From Chondrus crispus (lineage: Eukaryota > Rhodophyta > Florideophyceae > Gigartinales > Gigartinaceae), in assembly GCF_000350225.1 (NCBI RefSeq), contig NW_005179373.1, positions 124,001 to 188,000 on the forward strand: DNA of 64,000 bases. The letters are read 5' to 3'. Each line of letters opens with the position of its first letter. The first letter of the stretch is position 1. Shown piece after piece: positions 20,771-30,240 of the stretch. Below the pieces are notes generated by a model. The model ran no database searches and was not told the origin of the DNA. It was given only the letters and a program-made list of their open reading frames with translations. The position numbers and the translations under genes were made by a program.

Positions 20771-21880
20771 GGGCCAGTCCTAACAAAGGACTTTTTTCTC
20801 GTTTTTCCTTTCCCTCGCCCCGTTTTTATTGAGTTCTTCACTAAAATCGGAAGCACATTGCTGTAGTTTTTACTGTAATGCCATCCCAAAGTTCCACTCC
20901 TCAGAAATGGAACAGAGTCTGGACGGTCTGCAGATCCATGCAGCATGGAAGGTACAGCAACGCCTCCTCGCGCATGCACATGGCCCAGTCTGACCCCCTG
21001 TAGCTCGACAAAAGCAAAGCTGGACGACGTGTTGCTATAATGAGGTCCCTCGATGTGCATGACCAAAACTGGGCTGGATTGAGATATGAAACGAAAGATA
21101 TGGAAGGGATGGAGGGTGCGGGGAGAGACTGTGTCGGTGTCGATGTTAGGAGGATGACGCGGTAGCGGGGACAATAGCATGTCGGAGGATGTGTGTTGGT
21201 CACGGTACTGAGGAGGTGAGGAAGATGGTGATGGGGAGGTGGGGATTTTGGGGGGGAAGGGGTGGCGGGGAGGAGGGGACGTGGGGATATTGAGGGGAAG
21301 GGGGGTGGCGGGGAGGAGGGGACGTGGTCTTATTTGGGGGGGAAGGGGGGTTGGTGGCGGGGGGGAGGGAGCGAGGGCGGGGTGGTTCACAGGAAAGGGA
21401 TTTCGGCGAAGCCACTTCATCATCGATCATGAACTAGAGAGCAGCCTCCCCGGCTTCTCTCCATTTCATGATCGATGCCAAGGAGGCATTTGATTTCAAA
21501 AAGCTGAACTCTGGGTACCCTTCTGCCGTCCGGTGGTGCTCCGTTTCCTAAACAGAGTGTAACGTTGAGAGAACCAATGTTTTGATCTGCATGTGCTCGT
21601 ATTTGGATTTAATTCCACCCTTTCATTGTACTGCAAGTGCCACTGCACCGCATCGAGTCCATGGAATTTTAGTAGTGTGCATATGGACTGAGTGTGGACT
21701 GGTACTTCCTTTAGCCAATGGATTTCGACCAGTTTGCAGAATTACCAAGCATTACAGTGGTTCTGTGTAGCATTCGTTGTGGCGTGCGATTAATTTAATG
21801 AAATGACCCGGCCAATAGCGTGACCGCAACTGGTTGAAGAAAAAAAAAAAAAAAAGAAAAGCGCCTGTTAGGACTGGCCC
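20771..21880. mobile_element. MITE-like element, 15-bp TIRs and TGA target duplication
   Basis: GGGCCAGTCCTAACA (20771-20785) is the exact reverse complement of TGTTAGGACTGGCCC (21866-21880). TGA directly flanks both ends (20768-20770 and 21881-21883). A 3-bp target duplication and a T-rich stretch just inside both ends fit a PIF/Harbinger-type miniature element. The interior of about 1.1 kb has no credible gene. It contains a G-rich minisatellite (21235-21400) and a hairpin CATCGATCATGAA/TTCATGATCGATG around 21419-21478. Confidence 0.75.
21235..21400 (+). repeat. G-rich minisatellite
   Basis: A 24-base block beginning GGTGGCGGGGAGGAGGGGAC is identical at 21261-21284 and 21304-21327 (period 43), with a partial third copy near 21350. 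Many runs of four or more G could form quadruplexes. The long minus-strand ORFs here are a consequence of the base composition. Confidence 0.75.
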
Positions 21881-21883
21881 TGA

Positions 21884-22239
21884 GCGACGGACGTGTGCGC
21901 GCCCAGATCCTCAAAATAGCTAACACGGCCTCCTCCCGCAACCGAAGATCGTTTTCTGCCGCGCTTAAACGCTTAGGAAAAACAGCTAACAATCCAATAA
22001 CGCTGGAACCCTATACAGCCGCAGCTGGAAACCCAATCGAAAATGCACTTAGTCAAGTTCCACCTTCAACGATTACGATGGTTCAGATGCAAAACGACAG
22101 TGCAGAAAAAATAGTCGTACGAGGCCATTTGACCTCGCAACGGACCTCCTGTCATCTCTAGACACTACGTGTGTGTGTGAAGCGAAGCAAGATTGGTTTC
22201 AGGTTAGTTCTCTCAAGAAAAAATCTTTCGAACCCAAAA
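21884..22239. other. No defended gene; short open frame
   Basis: A plus frame at 21895-22161 (88 codons) reads like ordinary protein but matches nothing I know. Its end overlaps the sequence resembling the right end of the 19.9-20.7 kb element (about 22121-22170). Confidence 0.3.
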
Positions 22240-23418
22240 CTATTCCATCTTTTTGCTTTCACGCAGGCAAAGTAAAGCGTTTGCAACGGCGGCGCATTCT
22301 TTTTCGCTTGAGACTTGAGCCTTCGGAGCATGCAGAGAGCGCGGCACTCCAGGAGCATGATTCTGGACCATGTGTCCCTGACCTATGACATGCGCGGCAT
22401 CAGGTGCAGGGGTTGGGGGCGGGGGTGGCGGAATTTGTCCTTGAGGCATTTGAGCGTGCGGCATTACAGGCATCGGATTGCTCGCATATATTGGGTACTG
22501 CGGTGGCGGCGTGTACACCATGGGAGGCTGGTACTGATAGTACGCCGCGGTAGACGGCGTATAGCACGGGCTCGCGGTGCGCACCGGCATGTGGCCGTAC
22601 TCCATAAACGGCGGCATTGCTCCTAGTGGTGAAGATACTGGCAACGGCGGGGTAGCAGCCAACAGAGGGTTCTGCATCTGCATATGGCCCAGCATGGGAT
22701 GCGGGTGGTGCGGGATGGAGTGATGGCGATTGTGAGGTTGCGGCTGCGGCTGCACTAGATGCTGATATTGCAAGTGGGGATGCTGCAGCACGGGCGGGGG
22801 TGGGGTGGCACTAGAGTGGTAGCGCGCCTGGGGCACAACGCCATTTTGAGGTAGCATGACGACGCGGCGCCTCTTGAGTGCTCCGCGGCCATCGAGCGAA
22901 GAGGCGGATGAGAGCGAACTTGGGGAATGGTCGACGACGGAGGCGGTAGCAGTGGCCGAAGCAGCTGCTGCGGCGGCGAGGCGCTTGCGCTCGGAGCGCT
23001 GCTTCTCCCACTTGCGGCTGGCGGCAATGCGGCGGGCGCATTGAACGCTGCAGAAGCGACCAGAGCCATACGAGCCGTCATGCGGCTCTGCGCAGCCCTC
23101 GCAAATACACGAGGTGGTGCGGGTGCAAATGACGGTGGCTTTTGGGGGCGGGCAAGAGGGCGCTCCGGTGGAGGTGAGAGCGGTGGAGGAGACAGGGCTG
23201 GTGGTTTTGGGTGTCGGAGGATCGCGAGCGAGTGAGGATTCTGCGGGGATGGCACAGTCTTGGGCCTCGGGGGCGGTCAATTTGGATGAGGAGGTTGTAG
23301 AGAAGGACGGGCGATCAGCATCGCGGGGAGCATCGAGGGGGGTGCTCTTCGCGGCCGAGCCCTTCGGGGAGACCAGGAGCTCATCGGGCGGGGGCGGGGG
23401 GACGGCGACGAGAGCCAT
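22240..23418 (-). CDS. Zinc-finger protein with Pro/His-rich tail
   Basis: 392 codons, ATG at 23418, single exon. A cysteine motif lies near residues 108-130: CICEGCAEPHDGSYGSGRFC, then SVQCARRIAASRKWEKQR. The GSGRFCSxxCAR signature occurs in putative nuclear zinc-binding proteins of several protists and algae; its function is unknown to me. A basic stretch (RSERKRL, then GALKRRRVV) could be a nuclear localisation signal. The second half is low complexity, rich in Pro, His, Gln and Met (for example HPHLQYQHLVQPQPQPHNRH). I infer a nuclear regulatory protein; no partner is evident from the context. Confidence 0.7.
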   Translation of the reverse strand: MALVAVPPPPPDELLVSPKGSAAKSTPLDAPRDADRPSFSTTSSSKLTAPEAQDCAIPAESSLARDPPTPKTTSPVSSTALTSTGAPSCPPPKATVICTRTTSCICEGCAEPHDGSYGSGRFCSVQCARRIAASRKWEKQRSERKRLAAAAAASATATASVVDHSPSSLSSASSLDGRGALKRRRVVMLPQNGVVPQARYHSSATPPPPVLQHPHLQYQHLVQPQPQPHNRHHSIPHHPHPMLGHMQMQNPLLAATPPLPVSSPLGAMPPFMEYGHMPVRTASPCYTPSTAAYYQYQPPMVYTPPPQYPIYASNPMPVMPHAQMPQGQIPPPPPPTPAPDAAHVIGQGHMVQNHAPGVPRSLHAPKAQVSSEKECAAVANALLCLRESKKME

Positions 23419-24493
23419 GTGCTATGGCGCGTGTGGGAGGATAAGGTGGCGGGAATTGCGGGAGCGGGAGGGTTGGTAGGCATGTATCGAAAGGGAGGGA
23501 ATGTTGGGGGGAGGAAGGGATGGGGATGAGTGGTTTGGATGGAGAAGGAATAAATGGAGGCGGGGGTGGAGAGGCGGTACGGGGCTGGAAAGCGGAAGGG
23601 ATGAAACAGGGGCGGCGTTGCGGGGAAAAACATGGGGCGGGAAATGGGCAAAAACAGGGGTAAATTGGGTGCGGCGCGGCGGGGCATGGAGATATACGGC
23701 GCCGAGCGGTGGGTAGATTCGGAGTTGCAGCGAGGGCAGGTGGCCAATGAGGTGGAAACCCTGGCTGCATCAAGCAACTGATTGGCGCGCCCGATTCGCT
23801 TTGCACCCCGCTGCAATTCCTGACCGGCACGTGTCCTCCAATGAGGTCCGCCTGGAGACCTCCCGACACGGCTCCACTTGGCCGAGCGCTGACCATTTGC
23901 CTGGAGTGCGGTGCATCACAAAATACCGTTTTCGGGAAGAAGCCGGCTCTGATATGCTATCGGGGCCAATAGCGAAGCAACACCTTGACACGTCGCAACC
24001 TTTGACATTGACCCCAATTCTCCGCCTGCCCCCCCTATCTCGCCCTAGCGCAGAACCCTAGTTCGGGGCCCGCACTGTGGCGAGTTTCCCACGTCGAGAT
24101 TCCCAAACATTATTCATCCACATCCACGTGAACAGTACATTTCTGGGCATGTGATCCAATGTTCTTTGAACTGTAAGCGCTCTCTTCTCTCCGAACCCAG
24201 CCAAGGTCATGGTGCCCAATCGGTACGGCTAGCACTGCACACTGTGCAGTGCAGCGTACAGTGCTGTGCACTGCACAGCACTGTACGCGACAGTGGTTCA
24301 TTAAGAAGTTCGTACAGTTCAGTGCGGCAGCCGTGATCTCGTTTTGTAAACCTCAAGTACGGATCACAGCCTGCCACGTCTTAGGACTTTCCATTATCTA
24401 TCGGTTTCCGCAAGCGCATCACGGACCTACAACGCAGACGGAATTTATCATCTAACCTAACACGTCAAGCCGCAAGAGAAAGACCAGCTATCC
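23419..24493. other. Intergenic; contains a palindrome pair
   Basis: Purine-rich leader upstream of the zinc-finger gene, then unique sequence. No ORF is convincing. The palindromes at 24232-24288 are listed separately. Confidence 0.5.
24232..24288. repeat. Paired perfect palindromes (10-bp and 17-bp arms)
   Basis: GCACTGCACA (24232-24241) pairs with TGTGCAGTGC (24243-24252) around one base. One base further, GCGTACAGTGCTGTGCA (24254-24270) pairs perfectly with TGCACAGCACTGTACGC (24272-24288), again around a single base. Confidence 0.95.
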
Positions 24494-26200
24494 TCAATCC
24501 GCAGTCACCCTCACAACCACATACGTCAACAACTTGGATGCATCCATGTCAACTGCCCCATCCACCTCCCTCCGAGCCATCAACCTGACATGCTCAGGAG
24601 TATCCGTATTCGTGAACAGCCTCGTCGCGCAAGGAGCATCCAGAAAAAAGTAGTAGCCGTACCTCAACAAGCTCGCTCCGTTCCTCCCCGTCGCGTCGCA
24701 GTCTCCCTGGCCGAGAACCCTCCAACGCACCTCGCCTTGCAGGTCAACCTGTTTCCCTTCGTCCACACTGCCCCCGACCCACACCCCAACCGTCAGCCCG
24801 ATCTGCTCCACCGCCGACGACTGGCACCCCGCCGCCGTGCCCAGCCGCTCCGAGATATAATGGTACCCCTTGAAGTCGGAACAATTCCGCTCGTCGTGAA
24901 CTTGCGCAGGGCCGCCGTGCACAGAGAATCCCTCACTGCGTCGGCCCTCTCCCTTGTGGCGTACAGAATAGACCACGGCCCGACCGCCCCCGTTCCCGGC
25001 ATTGTTCCCTAGATCACCCCCATGCCAGCCTACCACACGCACGCAGAACCCTTGACCCACGCCGACTATATCCCACGCCCTATGTTTCGCCCCCATTTTG
25101 CAAAGCAAAGTAGCAGAGAGACCAGCAGCTCCATGCCCGTCATCCAAGTCGTGGCTCGTCTCAGCAGAGTACACAACCTGCGGAGCTACCCCCACTGGCC
25201 AGCTCATGAGTCGGCCTCTGCAGAAAATGTTGGGCAGAATAGAAAATCCCTCACTACGCAACGCTCTGTTGCGGCCAAGGTGACGGGGTTGCGAAACTGC
25301 ACGACTGCCCGCGCCCGATCTAGTGCGAAAAGGATCGGCACGCTCAGATGTAGCTCGCCGACTCAGTGGAGCCTCTGGCGTGCTGGTTCGAGGCATCCTC
25401 GGTGGTGGGATGTCGTCATCAATACATGGTACGGTACCGGCGCTCAATGTGCTATCATTCTTGAGACGAATACTTCCGCGTTGTCTCACAGATGAGACAT
25501 CGGCCCTGCTATTCGTCGTACGTCCAGAGGAAGAGCTCATCTCGTTAGAGCTCTCCTTGGTTAGCTTCTCGACAGAAATAATCTTCTCATTCTTCTTTGT
25601 GATTGGATGAGTATCCCGGCTCTCAACACACTGTGTGCCAAGAGTTCGTGGGGCACTCCTTCGATGACCTTTATTCAGGTATACTTCCACTGTGTCTCCA
25701 GCACTTTCGATATCTAATGGTGTGATATTCAAGCTCCGTGTGCGATACTTTCCGCTTAAAGTTTGCTGAGCATATGGCCCGATAGCTTCATTAGATGGTT
25801 GTGGCAGGCAATGGTCGCGCAAGTAGGAACTGTTGCCCTTCGCTTCCTTGTTCGCCTTATTTGTTAGGCTATTTCCGCGTTTCGATGCATGATGAGTTGG
25901 AATCCCCAATGCCAGGTTTGAGGGGCGCCGATTGAATGCTCCAGGATGGGTGCCATTTCCTCTCCCCGAAGAAGATGACGGTCTAGGTGAACCTTGCGTT
26001 GGTTGTTCGATGCCTGCTTGGGTTTCTTCCTTCATGATGGTGCGATTCCCAGTGGAGCGATGGGCGATCTCACTTAAGGTGGGCGGCACTGAGATGTTCG
26101 GGTTCCCCCCTCGACTCGAGGTTCTTTCTTTCCGCGGGTGCTCCATGTGTGGTGAAGGAGAAAAAAAGAACTCTTGGTGCACCTTTCCAGCGTTGCTCAT
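24494..26200 (-). CDS. Hypothetical protein, long single-exon ORF
   Basis: About 568 codons from ATG 26200 (MSNAGKVHQEFFFSPS). The N-terminal half is Ser/Thr/Arg/Pro-rich and probably disordered. The C-terminal half (from about GRLMSWPVGVAPQVVY) alternates hydrophobic and polar residues and contains several Gly-rich turns, so it is probably folded. No membrane segment or signal peptide is seen, and no motif is recognised. A frame this long in mixed composition is unlikely by chance. It could be a lineage-specific host gene. Confidence 0.6.
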   Translation of the reverse strand: MSNAGKVHQEFFFSPSPHMEHPRKERTSSRGGNPNISVPPTLSEIAHRSTGNRTIMKEETQAGIEQPTQGSPRPSSSSGRGNGTHPGAFNRRPSNLALGIPTHHASKRGNSLTNKANKEAKGNSSYLRDHCLPQPSNEAIGPYAQQTLSGKYRTRSLNITPLDIESAGDTVEVYLNKGHRRSAPRTLGTQCVESRDTHPITKKNEKIISVEKLTKESSNEMSSSSGRTTNSRADVSSVRQRGSIRLKNDSTLSAGTVPCIDDDIPPPRMPRTSTPEAPLSRRATSERADPFRTRSGAGSRAVSQPRHLGRNRALRSEGFSILPNIFCRGRLMSWPVGVAPQVVYSAETSHDLDDGHGAAGLSATLLCKMGAKHRAWDIVGVGQGFCVRVVGWHGGDLGNNAGNGGGRAVVYSVRHKGEGRRSEGFSVHGGPAQVHDERNCSDFKGYHYISERLGTAAGCQSSAVEQIGLTVGVWVGGSVDEGKQVDLQGEVRWRVLGQGDCDATGRNGASLLRYGYYFFLDAPCATRLFTNTDTPEHVRLMARREVDGAVDMDASKLLTYVVVRVTAD

Positions 26201-27804
26201 ATTGTAATCAAGGCAGACGAGAAGCTTTGATGCTGTGCAGTCCTGCTGTCGCAAAGATGCAATTCCTTGAGATGCGATTACAATGTTTCAATTCCTATCT
26301 AGAAGACCAAATCGAAAGCCAAGCATTCCTGATTGCCAGAGCAGGATTCTGGTCTCCACAAAAAGCGGAACAATGCATGAGTAGACGGACATTTTAAATG
26401 ACAGACGTCGTGGGGACAGTCTAACATCAACGATTCGTTCAATACGAATGAAGTGCAACAGTCATCGCATGCAGAAACGACACTATCTGTGCCCTTTAGA
26501 AGATGCATGTCTGTTATAAATTCGGGTACTAGTCGAGAATTGTTGACGAAATTAAAAGCAAAGCACGGCTCTTGCGTGCCATACATGATCTAAACGGCAT
26601 CCTTTCCGTTCCCATATAACATCAATAGTCAGCCCGAAAGACCCCTTTAAAACCACAGTCAAATCATGTTTTCAGAGCAACACTTCTCTTTGCAGTTCAT
26701 ATAATACAGTATTGCGTGGACTTTGTGTGGTTTTTTGATTCTTTGATGGAGCTTCACCCCTTCTTCAGGATGGCAGATATAGTAGAAAAATCTATAGAAT
26801 GGTCAGCACGAGATGTGAGTGTGGACAGGTCAGTTCGAGAATTTAAATGGACCGGGGAGACTGTCGTTCTTCAGCAGAGCAATTGTAGGTGCCGTTCCAG
26901 TCTGGTGCGGTTTCGGTGGTTTCCCTTTTGTTGTGCATTGAAGCTGCTCGAAACGCAGGGTCTGGAAAGAGTCAACTGTCGTCTATTTCAGCCGCTAAGA
27001 ACTTGACGAAAGTTTTGCCGTTGAAGATGCGGGACGCAGGCAAATTGCTCACCGAGCCATGGCCTTTTTTGCTCTGTTGATGCCAACCTGTTCCACGGAA
27101 AAATATGAAATCCCTTAATATTTGTGGATCTGTTTCCCTGCTGTACACGCCATAAAATGACTTATTTTAGGATTTCTTTATCAGCGAGCAGGTGCCTGGT
27201 CCCAGTCCTCCCAGGAGGAGGAAGTCCACGCTGGCTGAGTATATTCGTAACGTGCGAGTCAAAGCTGAAGTGAGAGAGCCATAACTCTCTTGGAAACAAA
27301 AAACCGGCCTGCTTTCCTGAGACAACCCGAGCTCCCAGACGCAGCTTAAAGAAGCAAGGGCATCCAGTAGAGGATGGGTCGATGCGGCAGCTGCCAAGCA
27401 CAGACACAAAGATTTTGTTTCGTTCATCAAGAGTTTGTTTGTGATGCTTGCCTAGTTGATGCTGAGTCCAAGATTCACGCACGGGTACGTTCATTTAGAT
27501 TGTCTTTGCTTGCTTATATCTGATGGAACTAGTCCCCGCTCGGCTTTCTAGAGCCGCAGGAACCAAGCGCTGACATGTAACATGCGTATTATGCGATTGT
27601 ACGACAGTGCGTGGTAAATACTTATCGAAAATGGGTGCAAAATAGTGCGTACGAATGGCCTTCTCGATGTTCGGCGTGCTCTGCCGAGCTAGAAATAGGC
27701 GAAGAGACAGTCCGTCGAGCATGCTTACGTATGTATTCCTGTACAGTTCTCCTCTTGTATACTTGATTTTGATGGCGTTCAGCTTCCATTGTTAATGACT
27801 CGAA
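26201..27804. other. No gene recognised
   Basis: Short frames on both strands (for example 26716-27006 plus and 27162-27494 minus) read partly like protein but match nothing I know, and none has supporting context. Introns or 5' leader sequence of the flanking genes could lie here. Confidence 0.4.
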
Positions 27805-28770
27805 ATGCTTCCTCGTTCCTGCTGTGTCGCGCCTGCAAACCCAGACTTGGAGCATGCATCATGCGTAGAAAGATCAAGGCCGCCAGAGCACCCTTGCGGT
27901 GCATGCGGAATGCCTCTGGAGAAATCACTTGATTCGTCAAAAATTGGAAACGCTATTCAGAAACAGATTATGGCCATGCCGGGGCTGGGTCATTTGAACG
28001 GTCTCGCCCTTAGAGGACAAATTGGGTCGCCCTCGTCACTGGTCACCACAACTTCTGCTGAGAAGATAACAGCAAACGCCACCCAGATACCCAACACCCT
28101 CCCAGATGTTCCAGCTGGCACAGAGTCTTCGACAAACCGAAAACCGTTTCTGAGGGAACCCGCCTCCCTCCAAATCATCGAGACCGACCTCGCAGAGAAC
28201 GTCTCGCAAGTATCTAAACAATATCCACCCGAAACGGCACAACAGAGACCGCAAATGTCATTCGACGGCGTTGGGGAAGTTCGAAGAACGGCTTCCGAGA
28301 CTCGGTTGGATATGGGTGTCCCGAAGACCGCTGGTCGGGATTCGACATCAAATTCGGCACTGCCGTCACTGAAGACGGACAAGAACGCCGTTCGACAGGG
28401 AAAATCAAAGTCCGTGCGCAAAGCCCTGAAAGCAGGAAATAGGCGATGCATTGATTTGAGAAAAACACTCCTTGCCAACAAGCGGGAAGTTGTGATTGCC
28501 GTGCTTTTCGTCTTCTGCGTTTGTCTCCTCGGCTTCCTCATGTCTGGTGAGGACGACGAAACGCCAGCAGCAGTGAAACCAATTGTTGAAGAAATGGATC
28601 TGCCGCACGTCCGTATCAACCCCGCTTTAAGAAGTCGAAGGAGAGGCCCAGGCGGAACACAAGGAGGAAATCGCGGCCGTGTTCTACGTCGCAAGTCTGA
28701 TAGGTTCCTCTTGTCGCCCGTGCACCGAAAGGAAGAGAGAGCACTGGTCGGCTCAGAGGACTGGGACTAG
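27805..28770 (+). CDS. Hypothetical single-pass membrane protein
   Basis: 321 codons from ATG 27805. The first 225 residues are polar and probably disordered. A basic block (RKALKAGNRRCIDLRKTLLA) precedes one hydrophobic segment, VVIAVLFVFCVCLLGFLMSG (about 233-252). An acidic and then Arg-rich tail follows. There is no N-terminal signal peptide, so a type II orientation or tail-proximal anchor is likely. A Cys pair near the start (CGAC) is isolated. No family is recognised. Confidence 0.6.
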   Translation: MLPRSCCVAPANPDLEHASCVERSRPPEHPCGACGMPLEKSLDSSKIGNAIQKQIMAMPGLGHLNGLALRGQIGSPSSLVTTTSAEKITANATQIPNTLPDVPAGTESSTNRKPFLREPASLQIIETDLAENVSQVSKQYPPETAQQRPQMSFDGVGEVRRTASETRLDMGVPKTAGRDSTSNSALPSLKTDKNAVRQGKSKSVRKALKAGNRRCIDLRKTLLANKREVVIAVLFVFCVCLLGFLMSGEDDETPAAVKPIVEEMDLPHVRINPALRSRRRGPGGTQGGNRGRVLRRKSDRFLLSPVHRKEERALVGSEDWD

Positions 28771-28849
28771 TGACAAGAAGATTAAATTTCGAGGAAAGCG
28801 CGATGCGGCCGACAACCTCTGGAAGGTTGTTGTTGTGCTACTGCTACGA

Positions 28850-28930
28850 CCCCCCCCCCCCCCCCCCCCCCCCCCTTGGGAGGGGTTTTTTTGGTTTTTG
28901 GGTAGGCCCCCCCCCCCCCCCCCCCCCCCC
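28850..28930 (+). repeat. Two long poly-C runs
   Basis: C26 (28850-28875) and C24 (28907-28930) are separated by 31 bases of mostly G and T. They are either a real G/C-quadruplex-type region or a sequencing and assembly weak point; the run lengths should be treated as uncertain. Confidence 0.9.
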
Positions 28931-30240
28931 GCCTTCCCGTCCGCCGTAGAGGGGTACGCTTTTCTTGCAACTATGTCTCAATTGTTCTCGAAGATAAAAA
29001 TCCATGCACGACAGCGCATTCGGTCATCACAAAATAGTCTTCAGACCCACGGGGGAAGGCTAGAAACTACAGAGCGGCGACTTTTTACAAGAAACGGAAC
29101 AAGTTGCACGCAAGTCTTTGTTAACCTCGCAAGCCATGAGTACTATTTGAGTCTGTATCGGGGGTGTAGAAACCAGCTGCTCTCCGCCGTCCATTCCGGT
29201 GGGCGGTTTCTAGACAGTGTGTACGGTAGGCTGCTAAAAGCAGTTTGTTGGAAGGAAGGAACGCTCTGCAAAGAAGTGCGTAATGCAGATAGGTTTTAGA
29301 AACGCAGATGCCAAAGAGATACTGTAGTTTTGATGTGGAGGTACGTACGGCATGTTTCACAAAACCCCACGTACAATACGAACCGGTCCACACATTTCTT
29401 TGTTATCGTTTTAGGTTGGGAGTCTCTCTAGCCCCTAATTCAACCCCCTAAACATAAATCACTTACACACCCATACTCCCCTACTCCCCTAGTTGGTTTC
29501 TATTCATCGCATACTGGGTGCAGCCAGGAATTGCCACTCCACCACTCCGCCACTCAATCATCAGAAGGTACTCTCTTGTGTCCCTGGAGAGACAATTGTC
29601 GTCCGCAGATAGAGGGACGTTTCGTTACCAACGGATCATGTCTGTGGGCACCAATCAGAGAAGTGTGGTTCTCTGACCGTGCTTTCGCCGGTTCAAAAAT
29701 TGCATTTTTATTATCTTGCTGGGTTCAGGCTCTGAACCCATCCTCCGATCTGCAACGTTGCCATGATGGCAACGTTGCAGATCGGAGGCCCTCAGCACCT
29801 TGCTCACCGACCTCCACCAGGAGGGCGAGCCTCTACCTTTGCCGAGTTCCGTTCATTGCCTGCCTGCCCCGTCCCCCAACGCACACGCCCTCAACAAACA
29901 CTCACTCAGCTAGCAACCACTTCCCCTTCGCCCCCTTAGTCGTGCCAGAAACAGCTCTTCATCCTCGAAAAGACCCGCCAATCGTAAACCCCTTGCACCC
30001 CAAATACCTTCTCAACCCCGCACCGGCTCTTCCCCGCCCTCACACGCTGCAGAGTCCCACAGAACAGATACTCTCGTCCCGAAGTTGAGCCAGCGCAACA
30101 CCACCAGCTCTGCTCCCGTGCGTCCCCAAATATCGCCGCACCCCCCGTGCCTGTACACCACCCACACGCCAAACCGGCCCTCGCCCCAGCGTCCTCACAA
30201 TTTCTCATAGTTGTATTTCATTTCGAAACGCACAACTGCG
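28931..30240. other. Intergenic; holds a palindrome pair, no gene defended
   Basis: Short ORFs only. The last 400 bases before the ATG at 30241 are pyrimidine-rich on the plus strand. The palindrome pair at 29720-29788 is listed separately. Confidence 0.5.
29720..29788. repeat. Paired perfect palindromes (9-bp and 23-bp arms)
   Basis: TGGGTTCAG (29720-29728) pairs with CTGAACCCA (29732-29740). One base further, arms 29742-29764 and 29766-29788 are perfect reverse complements over 23 bp around a single G. The core of the arm is GATCTGCAACGTTGCCAT. Confidence 0.96.

Noticed and set aside
20722..21423. Long minus-strand Pro/Ser-rich ORFs
   Set aside because: They lie on the complement of the G-rich minisatellite inside a MITE; the open frames follow from base composition.
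24494..26254. Start of the hypothetical gene at 26254
   Set aside because: That codon is TTG on the minus strand; ATG at 26200 is the first proper start.
28679..29299. 206-codon plus ORF through the poly-C runs
   Set aside because: It starts inside another gene and is held open by the homopolymer runs; no protein-like sequence beyond them.
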